Of a stretch of 29,306 nt of DNA, positions 8,911 to 15,553 are shown in pieces (the first letter of the stretch is position 1; each line of letters starts with the position of its first letter). The DNA is from CAZFUY01 sp964522445. Its GTDB lineage: Bacteria; Pseudomonadota; Gammaproteobacteria; SZUA-229. The notes beneath the pieces were generated by a model that saw nothing but the letters and a program-made list of their open reading frames with translations, made no database searches and was not told the DNA's origin. The DNA lies in NCBI GenBank assembly GCA_964522445.1, contig CAZFUY010000024.1, positions 1-29,306 on the forward strand. The letters run 5' to 3'. Position numbers and translations under genes: made by a program.

Positions 8911-9283
8911 AGTTATTGTATCTAATTGACAGTTAAAGGTATTTTATTATTGTTTATTGATAATAGCAGATTGTATTGGCGACGCTACCGATTAATTAAG
9001 TTAAATACCTAAAGCTATTAATATATATATTTTGTTATTTTAGAGTAGATAGGGTGTTCTATATGATAAATTTTAAAGGTCTAAAATAAAGTTTGTAACT
9101 GAAATTACCACCTTATATGGTGTGAGCTTAAAACCTAATTGTCAGATTGTTACAATTCTGTTGTTTTTTAACATAAATATTTATAGCTTAGGACGCGGGT
9201 ATTTAGAGGGGTGTTGATTCGAGTGTGATTTTAAATTATTGATTTCAATAGTTATTTACATTGTTTTTTATAGTTTCCTGAGA

Positions 9284-9301
9284 TTGGCATGAGCTCTGCT
9301 A
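9284..9301 (+). promoter_or_regulatory. Sigma-54 (RpoN) -24/-12 promoter of pilA
   Basis: The sequence TTGGCATGAGCTCTGCTA matches the sigma-54 consensus TGGCAC-N5-TTGCA: the GG (9286-9287) and GC (9298-9299) dinucleotides have the required 12-base offset. The predicted start of transcription is near 9311, giving a leader of about 96 bases before pilA. Control of pilA by RpoN with PilS-PilR is established in Pseudomonas aeruginosa, and pilS-pilR lie in this same window. Confidence 0.85.
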
Positions 9302-9341
9302 CACTCTTATTAACCTCAAAATAGAGAGGCTGGATAATTTT

Positions 9342-9369
9342 TGCAAAAAAGCAGCATATATTTTTTGCA
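9342..9369 (+). promoter_or_regulatory. Inverted repeat (possible hairpin) in the pilA 5' leader
   Basis: TGCAAAAAA (9342-9350) and TTTTTTGCA (9361-9369) are perfect 9-base inverted arms around the 10-base spacer gcagcatata. It lies downstream of the predicted sigma-54 transcription start and 37 bases before the pilA ATG, so it would be in the mRNA leader. A stability or translation role is inference; it is mostly A-T pairs and therefore weak as RNA. Confidence 0.5.
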
Positions 9370-9393
9370 CAATCTCTAACTCAATTTCTCAGC

Positions 9394-9399
9394 AAGGAG
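9394..9399 (+). promoter_or_regulatory. Strong ribosome binding site of pilA
   Basis: AAGGAG lies 7 bases before the ATG at 9407 and is the clearest Shine-Dalgarno sequence in the pilus and glycosylation genes here. It fits the high expression expected of a major pilin and fixes the start codon. Confidence 0.85.
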
Positions 9400-9406
9400 A
9401 ATAACT

Positions 9407-9829
9407 ATGAATAATATTCAATCAGCAGCCCAAAAGGGTTTTACATTAATCGAATTAATGATCGTTGTAGCGATTATTGGTATTCTGGCAGCAGTGGCTG
9501 TTCCAGCATATAGAGACTATGTTGCTATTTCTCATGGTGGTGCCGCAATGGGTGGTTTGCAAAATTATGTGGGTAAAGCTGCGGCTTGTATTAACACAGG
9601 TTTTGGGTGTGATCAGGGAAATGGTATAAATAATGATGTTAATGGTGTAGCTGATTTGACAGCAACGGCCACATTTGCTGCGGCTGCAGCTGGAAACTTA
9701 ACCTGGAATGATGGTACTTGTGCGGTTACAGCAGCATTTGATAATTCTGGTGGTGCTACATATACAGCAGCGACTAATGATACTAATGCCGCTACTCTTT
9801 TGCAATGCCAGGATGGTGCTGGTTTATAA
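9407..9829 (+). CDS. pilA: Major type IV pilin PilA
   Basis: This prepilin of 140 residues has an 11-residue leader ending in Lys-Gly, then the mature N-terminus FTLIELMIVVAIIGILAAVA. Cleavage by PilD is expected after Gly11, leaving N-methyl-Phe, with the conserved Glu5 of the mature protein (Glu16 here). The hydrophobic alpha1 helix runs to about residue 35. Four cysteines occur: Cys61 and Cys68 in the alpha-beta loop region, and Cys105 and Cys134, which would close the usual C-terminal D-region loop. The mature protein has only two Lys/Arg (Arg36, Lys57) and its head is rich in Ala, Thr, Asn and Gly. It is followed by a strong terminator and then a glycosyltransferase gene, so the Thr-rich surface is a plausible modification target (inference). 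Of the pilin-like options, major pilin is favoured by length, promoter and ribosome binding site. Confidence 0.95.
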   Translation: MNNIQSAAQKGFTLIELMIVVAIIGILAAVAVPAYRDYVAISHGGAAMGGLQNYVGKAAACINTGFGCDQGNGINNDVNGVADLTATATFAAAAAGNLTWNDGTCAVTAAFDNSGGATYTAATNDTNAATLLQCQDGAGL

Positions 9830-9854
9830 TAGTAACCAGTTTGATTGTTAAAAT

Positions 9855-9890
9855 AAAAACCCCGCTATAGTATGCGGGGTTTTTGTATTT
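9855..9890 (+). terminator. Rho-independent terminator after pilA
   Basis: The stem aCCCCGC (9859-9865) pairs with GCGGGGt (9874-9880), extended by A/T pairs outside, around the 8-base loop tatagtat. It is followed by TTTTT. It lies 29 bases after the pilA stop and should isolate pilA transcription from the downstream glycosyltransferase gene, apart from read-through. Confidence 0.93.
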
Positions 9891-9968
9891 GGTCAGACTA
9901 TTAATTATGATATAAAAATATAAATTTTATATCATACTATATATTCTAAAATTGAAAGTGCCGTAAAA

Positions 9969-12068
9969 ATGCTAAACTTGAGTGAAAATAATCGACATGT
10001 ATTATACATTGGATTTATTTTTTTCTTTTACTATATTTTACTAGCGATTATAGCTTTATATCCCACGTACTCGCTTGATGCATATTGGCATCTTCAAATG
10101 GGAAAAGATTTTCTGGACAATGGATTGTCTCCCTGGGTTGATCATTATAGCTTTACCTTTCAGGGTAAAGAAATATCTACAGTTCCTGCTTTATTCCAGA
10201 TAATTCTGCATGTTTTTGTGTCCGTTTTTAATGAAAATAATGGTTTTTACTTTTTTAAGATATTTTATATAACCTTATTTATGCTTGTCCTTTACAAGTA
10301 TTTTAGGCAAATAAGGGCTTCATGGTTTGTTGTTTTTTTAGTGCTTCCTTTTGTAGTCTATCTTGCGAGTCTCCGGTTAATGATCAGGCCTGAGGTGTTA
10401 TCAAATGTACTAATGGTTATATGTCTTGTGCTTTATCTAAGGGCGCAGAAATCCTTTGCGACAAAGGAACTTTTATTTATTTGTTTATTGCTGCTTTTTT
10501 GGGTGAATTATCATTCACCTATTTTTGGTTACATTATAGTTTTTGGCTTATTCTTTGAAAAAGCCGTTAATAAAATAATTCATGGTGATGAAAGCTTTAG
10601 CTGGCTTAAATGGTTTTTATGGGGTGTACTTATTTTTGTAATAGGTTTTATGAGACATGGTGGCCAGCATTTTCTTGTGACAATATTTTCTGTATTTACA
10701 GATGATTTCGGTAAATATACGCTGGAATATAGGCCTACGTATGACGTATATTCAACAAATAAAGTGGTTTATCTTTCGTGGGTATTGTCGTTTTATGTTG
10801 CAGTCTGGTCTTTAGTAAAAAAACAATACGGATTTGCGTTTATCGTGATGTTGTTGACTTATTTTTCATGGTCAACGTCACGGCTAATAGCATCAACTTC
10901 TATTGTTAATTTTTGTATTTTAGCGTATTTTCTTGGGCAAATTTCCTGGTCAAGGTTTCAGTTGTACTTTAGTCCTTTGCGTCGAAATGTTTTGTTGTTT
11001 ATATCTGTTTCCATGTCTTTGCTAAGTTCGTACTATATTGTTAAATTTTCTATTGCATCTTTTGATATGCATAAAAATGAATATTCTTTTCATGAAAAAA
11101 AATACCCTGTACAAGTTGCTGATTATCTAAAACGTTACCAAAATGGGGGTAATATATTGAATTTTATGGGGGGCGGCGGCTATCTTATTAATAAGCTAGC
11201 ACCCGAATTTAAAGTATATTTTGATGGTCGAACTAATATTTTATACCCCATTGAATTTGTAAAGCATAATATTGATATGCTTAATAGTCCTGATGTTCTT
11301 AAAAAAGAAATAGAAAATAATGATATACAATATGCTGTTTATAAGAATTCACCATATAGGCTGTTGTCATTTAAGGATAATGACAAGCTGGATTTGAATT
11401 TTGCTGATGAGAATTTCCTGCTTTTTTCTGAAAATAAAGAAATATCCTTTCCTCTTGCTAGTAAGCTAATGGTATTGCCTATGTGTTGGGGAGAGCAATT
11501 AGCTTCTGGTATTAAAAGTGAGATTTTACTGGCTGAAAAAATATTTAGTACTGATACCTATGCATTAAAATCAATTTTAGTTTTTATAAAGGATTATACA
11601 TCGCATGAAAGCAAGAAGGATTTTCTAGACTCACTGAATTTAAAAAAATTACCGTTGGATAGTAGTCGGCGCTTGGCAGCCTATATGGCGTTAAATTCAC
11701 AAAATTATAAAAATTCTATAACTCTTTTTTCATCAATTAAACGTCAGAATGATTATGATTTTTTAATGATGGCGTATTCTCTGATAAAAGAGAAAAATTA
11801 TTCTGATGCAGAAGGTGTTCTGTATTATTTTTATACGTTTAATAAGTTTGTTAGTAAGCGCAAAGTGGCCTATGATAAAATTTATATTTTTTCTCAACTT
11901 CTGGATATAATCAAACAGGAGGCTGAATTAAATAGATTTTTGCCTTCTTATCAGAGTGAATTAGAAGAAAAGCTTGCCAAAGTGAATTATAGAAGCAAGC
12001 TATCTGTAGACTACATTGTACCCTATAGCGGTGATTGTGAAAATATTTTTAATAAAAAGATATTTTGA
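9969..12068 (+). CDS. GT-C type polytopic membrane glycosyltransferase, candidate pilin/surface glycan transferase
   Basis: A 699-residue membrane protein. Residues about 11-360 contain roughly nine or ten hydrophobic segments. The first extracytoplasmic loop has SLDAYWHLQMGKDFLDNG (35-52) followed by PWVDHYSFTFQG, the D-x-[YW]-H pattern common in GT-C enzymes where the Asp is the likely catalytic or metal residue (Asp37). RPE is at 140-142. After the last membrane segment, a soluble part (about 370-699) contains GGGGYLINKLAPEFKVYFDGR (401-421, slightly longer than one motif), often seen in this protein type, and then helical repeat-like sequence. GT-C enzymes use polyprenyl-phosphate sugars on the periplasmic side. 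Pilin modification genes such as tfpO and tfpW sit directly after pilA in Pseudomonas, and that position supports a pilin role. It could instead modify another surface glycan. The gene is very AT-rich. Confidence 0.75.
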   Translation: MLNLSENNRHVLYIGFIFFFYYILLAIIALYPTYSLDAYWHLQMGKDFLDNGLSPWVDHYSFTFQGKEISTVPALFQIILHVFVSVFNENNGFYFFKIFYITLFMLVLYKYFRQIRASWFVVFLVLPFVVYLASLRLMIRPEVLSNVLMVICLVLYLRAQKSFATKELLFICLLLLFWVNYHSPIFGYIIVFGLFFEKAVNKIIHGDESFSWLKWFLWGVLIFVIGFMRHGGQHFLVTIFSVFTDDFGKYTLEYRPTYDVYSTNKVVYLSWVLSFYVAVWSLVKKQYGFAFIVMLLTYFSWSTSRLIASTSIVNFCILAYFLGQISWSRFQLYFSPLRRNVLLFISVSMSLLSSYYIVKFSIASFDMHKNEYSFHEKKYPVQVADYLKRYQNGGNILNFMGGGGYLINKLAPEFKVYFDGRTNILYPIEFVKHNIDMLNSPDVLKKEIENNDIQYAVYKNSPYRLLSFKDNDKLDLNFADENFLLFSENKEISFPLASKLMVLPMCWGEQLASGIKSEILLAEKIFSTDTYALKSILVFIKDYTSHESKKDFLDSLNLKKLPLDSSRRLAAYMALNSQNYKNSITLFSSIKRQNDYDFLMMAYSLIKEKNYSDAEGVLYYFYTFNKFVSKRKVAYDKIYIFSQLLDIIKQEAELNRFLPSYQSELEEKLAKVNYRSKLSVDYIVPYSGDCENIFNKKIF

Positions 12069-12131
12069 ATATTCTTTTTATTATTTAAGATGGATTTAAT
12101 TCAGTCTTTTTCATTAATATGATTTATCAAT

Positions 12132-13082
12132 ATGTGGAACAATATAATGAATAGCGTGCATATTTCTGTTGTTGTCCCTGTTTATGGTTGTAGTAAGTGC
12201 TTGCATGTTCTTTATCAAAGACTAAGAACAACATTATCAAAAATAACAGATGATTTTGAAATAATAATGGTGAATGATGCAAGCCCTGATGATGCATGGG
12301 ATGTTATTAAAACTCTTGCTTATGATGACAAAAGAGTTAGAGGTATAAATCTTTCTCGTAATTTTGGGCAGCATAAAGCGATTACAGCGGGTCTTGATTT
12401 TGCGGCAGGGGAATGGGTTGTTGTCATGGATTGTGATTTGCAAGATCGTCCTGAAGAAATAGTAAAATTATATAATAAAGTGAATGAAGGTTATGAAATT
12501 GTCTTTGGTCGAAGAATAGAAAGAAAAGATTCTTTTTTTAAACGATTAAGTTCGACAATTTTTTATAAAATTTATGATTATTTTACAGAAAGTAAGGTTG
12601 ATGCTTCTGTAGCAAACTTTAGTATTATTTCATTTAAAGTGGTTGAAAAATTAAGGATGCTGAAAGAACAGCATCGTTCATATCCTTTGTTTGTTAACTG
12701 GGTTGGCTTTAAGCGTGTAAATATTGATGTTGAGCATGCGCAGCGAGAGGAAGGCCGAACATCATATACCTTTAGAAAATTACTTGATTTAGCTATTGAT
12801 GGTATTGTCTCCCAATCAAATAAACCATTAAGACTTTCTATTAAGTTTGGGTTTATATTGTCATTTTTATCTCTACTTTATGCGTCTTTGCTGGTTGTTC
12901 GTTATTTTCTCTTCTATATACCTGTTGAAGGCTGGACAAGTGTAATTGTGTCTATTTACTTTATAGGTGGCTTGTTGTTTGCGAATTTAGGTATATTAGG
13001 TTTGTATATTGGAAAATCTTTTGATGAGTCAAAAAGTAGGCCGCTGTACTTAATTGAAGAGACTACCTTTAAAGAGGAATGA
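12132..13082 (+). CDS. GtrB/DPM1-like family 2 glycosyltransferase with C-terminal membrane anchor
   Basis: A 316-residue GT2 enzyme. The N-terminal GT-A fold shows SVVVPVYG (12-19), the nucleotide-binding IMVNDASPDD region, LSRNFGQHKA and the metal-binding MDCDLQDRPEE motif typical of polyprenyl-phosphate glycosyltransferases. Two hydrophobic segments (about 232-257 and 267-295) anchor it in the inner membrane. Family members load a sugar from a nucleotide donor onto undecaprenyl (or dolichyl) phosphate on the cytoplasmic face. The ATG at 12147, six codons in, has a better upstream GTGGAA and may be the real start. It lies between the GT-C gene and a GtrA-like gene, which are the partners expected in a Gtr-type system. 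Which nucleotide sugar it uses cannot be read from the sequence; a dTDP-amino sugar is inferred from the neighbours. Confidence 0.88.
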   Translation: MWNNIMNSVHISVVVPVYGCSKCLHVLYQRLRTTLSKITDDFEIIMVNDASPDDAWDVIKTLAYDDKRVRGINLSRNFGQHKAITAGLDFAAGEWVVVMDCDLQDRPEEIVKLYNKVNEGYEIVFGRRIERKDSFFKRLSSTIFYKIYDYFTESKVDASVANFSIISFKVVEKLRMLKEQHRSYPLFVNWVGFKRVNIDVEHAQREEGRTSYTFRKLLDLAIDGIVSQSNKPLRLSIKFGFILSFLSLLYASLLVVRYFLFYIPVEGWTSVIVSIYFIGGLLFANLGILGLYIGKSFDESKSRPLYLIEETTFKEE

Positions 13083-13085
13083 TGA

Positions 13086-13655
13086 ATGGCTTACCATACG
13101 CAGTTAGAGCTTGAAGATATGGGGTTTAAACGTATAGGCACGAACGTTAAGATAAGTGTTAGCGCAAATATTTATAATTGTGAGGAAATCGAAATTGGTG
13201 ATAATTCTAGAATTGATGATTTTTGTGTGATTTCTGGCAATATTAAAATTGGTAGAAATGTACACGTCACACCGCAATGCTTAGTTGCTGGTGGTGAAAA
13301 AGGGATTGTATTTGAAGATTTTACTACTATTGCATATGGAGTACAGGTCTTTACACAATCAGATGATTATAGTGGCAGAACAATGACTAATTCAACAATA
13401 CCAGAGAAATATAAAGATATAAGCAAGAAAAAAGTGACGATTGAAAAACACTCAATTGTTGGTGCAGGTAGCATCATCATGCCTGGAATAACTTTATCAG
13501 AAGGCACTTCAATAGGTGCGATGTCATTAGTGTTAGAGGATACATTGCCATGGAGTATTTATGTAGGATCTCCAGCCAGGAAAAAAAAGGCTAGAAGTAA
13601 AGACCTGTTAGTCTTAGAGCAGCAATACATGAATGAGTCAATGGATGTTAAGTGA
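13086..13655 (+). CDS. Left-handed beta-helix (hexapeptide) acyltransferase, candidate sugar N-acetyltransferase
   Basis: A 189-residue protein with isoleucine/valine-led hexapeptide repeats: ANIYNCEEIEIGDNSRIDDF (27-46), NIKIGRNVHV, then a loop with TQSDDYSGRTMTNSTIPEKY, followed by HSIVGAGSIIMPGITLSEGTSIGAMSLV. These trimeric enzymes acetylate sugars using acetyl-CoA; in the helix the HSIVGAGSIIMPG turn normally surrounds CoA. The first codon lies 3 bases after the GT2 stop with AGAGGA just before it, so the two are probably translated together. Beside a sugar aminotransferase, its likeliest substrate is the new amino group of the dTDP-4-amino-4,6-dideoxyhexose (inference). An O-acetyltransferase role on the finished glycan is a fair alternative, because this subfamily includes both. 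Confidence 0.85.
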   Translation: MAYHTQLELEDMGFKRIGTNVKISVSANIYNCEEIEIGDNSRIDDFCVISGNIKIGRNVHVTPQCLVAGGEKGIVFEDFTTIAYGVQVFTQSDDYSGRTMTNSTIPEKYKDISKKKVTIEKHSIVGAGSIIMPGITLSEGTSIGAMSLVLEDTLPWSIYVGSPARKKKARSKDLLVLEQQYMNESMDVK

Positions 13656-13676
13656 GTAATATATTTGTTAGCATTA

Positions 13677-14078
13677 ATGAATAGGGATTCACTTATACAA
13701 ATATTTCGTTATGGTGTTATTGGTGTTGCTAGTAATCTAATGGGCTATTCAGTTTATTTTTTAATTACTTATTTAGGAGGGACTCCAAAATTAACAATGA
13801 GTTTATTATATGTAATTGTTGCCATAATTAGTTTTTTTGGAAACCACAAGTTAACATTCTCATATAAAGGAAGCCTGCTTGGTTCTGGGGCTCGTTATGT
13901 TATAACGCACTGTTTTGGGTTTCTTATCAATTTTACAATACTCGTTATAATGGTTGACATACTTGGGTATCCACATCAATGGATTCAGGCAGGTGCAATT
14001 TTAGTGGTGGCAATATTTCTTTTTATAGCCTTAAAATTTTTTGTTTTTCGGTGTGATTCAAACGCAAAGAGTGATTAA
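13677..14078 (+). CDS. GtrA-like small polytopic protein, candidate polyprenyl-phosphate-sugar flippase
   Basis: A 133-residue protein from the ATG at 13677, with four hydrophobic segments (about 8-30, 38-56, 73-97 and 101-125), the usual topology and length of the GtrA family. It has the family-like features RYGVIGVASNLMGYSVYFLL-type N-terminus, FFGNHKLTFSYKG after the second segment, and a final KFFVFR. GtrA proteins are thought to flip undecaprenyl-phosphate-linked monosaccharides across the inner membrane for a GT-C transferase. A TTG at 13665 would add four residues and has GTGAG 8 bases upstream, so the exact start is unsettled. It is the last gene of the transfer half of the cluster; 211 noncoding bases follow. 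Confidence 0.85.
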   Translation: MNRDSLIQIFRYGVIGVASNLMGYSVYFLITYLGGTPKLTMSLLYVIVAIISFFGNHKLTFSYKGSLLGSGARYVITHCFGFLINFTILVIMVDILGYPHQWIQAGAILVVAIFLFIALKFFVFRCDSNAKSD

Positions 14079-14194
14079 CTTTTTAAGTCGAATGTGTGGC
14101 AGATTAGTCTGGAAGGCAATCAGTATCTTACAAAGAAATATTACTTGAACAGATCTTTTATTTTAAGGTGCTGGCAATAGAGAGTTTAAAAAAA

Positions 14195-14227
14195 GCTATA
14201 ATTAGTTATAGCGTATCAAGTTTGATA
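14195..14227. repeat. Two adjacent short palindromes in the 211-base gap before the aminotransferase gene
   Basis: GCTATAA (14195-14201) and TTATAGC (14206-14212) form perfect 7-base arms around TTAG. One base later TATCAA (14214-14219) and TTGATA (14222-14227) form perfect 6-base arms around GT. There is no T-run after them, so a terminator is unlikely. They could be an operator or a weak RNA structure ahead of the aminotransferase gene. Confidence 0.45.
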
Positions 14228-14289
14228 AGAAATTCAGGTATAAATTCTATACGTTTTCCTCTGAAAATAATTTTTGTAGGCAGCTAATT

Positions 14290-15438
14290 ATGAGCAAGTA
14301 TGATATTCCATTTAATAAACCTTTTGTTGCAGGAAAAGAACTATTTTATATAGCAGATAGTGTAATTAAAGGGCATATTAGTGGTAATGGAAGCTATACC
14401 AAATTGTGTGAGTCTTATTTGCAGGATATTACTCACTGCCAAAAAGTTCTTATGACTAATTCATGTACTGCTGCTCTAGAAATGGCCTGTATATTAATTG
14501 ATCTTAAGCCGGGAGATGAAGTAATAATGCCTTCATTTACCTTTGTTTCCACTGCAAATGCTGTTGTTTTAAGAGGTGCTGTGCCGGTATTTTGTGATAT
14601 AAATCCAAAAACATTTAACATGGATGAAACTCAATTAAGTAGTTGCTTAACAGAAAAAACCAAAGCGATTATTCCTGTCCATTATGCTGGGCAAAGTTGT
14701 GAAATGAAGAAAATTAATGATTTTGCCAGAGAGAATGGTTTGTATGTTATTGAGGATGCTGCGCAAAGCGTAGGCGCTTACCATTATGGGCAACACTCTG
14801 GATCAATTGGTGATTTTGGATGTTTTTCCTTTCATGAAACGAAAAATATTATGTGTGGAGAAGGGGGAGCTCTTTTAATTAATAATCCAGACTTTATAGA
14901 GAAAGCTGAAATAATTAGAGAAAAAGGTACTAATCGAGAGGCTTTTTTTAGAAGAGAAGTGGCGCTTTATAATTGGGTTGACCAGGGCTCATCATATCTG
15001 CCATCAGAACTTCAAATGGCATTTCTGTTCGCACAACTGGAAAACTTAAATGAGGTAATAATACAAAGAAAAAAAGTTGTAGAATATTATATGCTTCATC
15101 TTAAGCACTTAGAAGAAAGAAATTTAATTACATTACCTACAATTTTGCCATGTAATGAAGTTAATTATCACTTGCTTGCTATTCTTTGTAAGAATATTGA
15201 GCAGCGCACAGAGTTAATTGATTATTTGAGAGATAAAAATATTAGTGCTGTCTTCCATTACATCCCGCTTCACTCGTCGCCAGCAGGAATAAAATTTGGA
15301 AAAACGGGGGATATGGGGCTTCCAGTAACGGATAAAATAAGTAGTTGTCTTCTGCGGTTGCCTGTTTATTATGATATTTCTGTTGAAGAGCAAAATTATG
15401 TTGTTAACGCTATAAATAATTTTTTTGTAGATAAATAG
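14290..15438 (+). CDS. wecE: WecE/RffA-type dTDP-4-keto-6-deoxy-D-glucose 4-aminotransferase (PLP dependent)
   Basis: A 382-residue DegT/DnrJ/EryC1-type aminotransferase that follows the E. coli WecE sequence closely over its length. Shared features include PGDEVIMPSFTFVSTANA (74-91), VHYAG (130-134), the PLP-contacting EDAAQS (155-160), CFSFHETKN (178-186) with Lys185 as the PLP Schiff-base lysine, IREKGTNR, GSSYLPSELQ and VFHYIPLH near the C-terminus. WecE transfers the amino group of glutamate to dTDP-4-keto-6-deoxyglucose to give dTDP-4-amino-4,6-dideoxygalactose. The substrate is the product of RmlB, whose gene is next. The similarity argues for a 4-amino product of galacto configuration, but related enzymes making the gluco epimer or 3-amino sugars cannot be excluded by eye. 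No FdtA-type ketoisomerase is present, which goes against 3-amination. Confidence 0.87.
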   Translation: MSKYDIPFNKPFVAGKELFYIADSVIKGHISGNGSYTKLCESYLQDITHCQKVLMTNSCTAALEMACILIDLKPGDEVIMPSFTFVSTANAVVLRGAVPVFCDINPKTFNMDETQLSSCLTEKTKAIIPVHYAGQSCEMKKINDFARENGLYVIEDAAQSVGAYHYGQHSGSIGDFGCFSFHETKNIMCGEGGALLINNPDFIEKAEIIREKGTNREAFFRREVALYNWVDQGSSYLPSELQMAFLFAQLENLNEVIIQRKKVVEYYMLHLKHLEERNLITLPTILPCNEVNYHLLAILCKNIEQRTELIDYLRDKNISAVFHYIPLHSSPAGIKFGKTGDMGLPVTDKISSCLLRLPVYYDISVEEQNYVVNAINNFFVDK

Positions 15439-15553
15439 AAGTTTTATAGTCAGGAATAAAGAATATTTTCAAGATGTGTTTATTGTTATTTGTTTTAATA
15501 AAATACAAAATATTTAGCACGTTTAATATTTTTTTATCGAAGAGGCAATAGCA

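Larger units (their letters stand above)
8911..9406. other. pilB-pilA divergent intergenic region (496 bases)
   Basis: This is the longest gene-free stretch in the window. It separates pilB (-) from pilA (+), is strongly AT-rich, and holds no open frame I would call a gene. The pilA-proximal third carries a sigma-54 type promoter (9284-9301), an inverted repeat in the predicted leader (9342-9369) and a good ribosome binding site (9394-9399). Upstream of the promoter are AT-rich runs and a small CACC/GGTG inverted repeat near 9109-9122, in a place where PilR sites would be expected, but I cannot define an operator. I see no convincing sigma-70 promoter for pilB. Confidence 0.7.

Noticed and set aside
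15439..15553. Possible separate gene or promoter between the aminotransferase gene and rmlB
   Set aside because: AT-rich 115 bases with no open frame of note and no promoter I could defend; only the AGAGG site for the TTG start of rmlB is clear.
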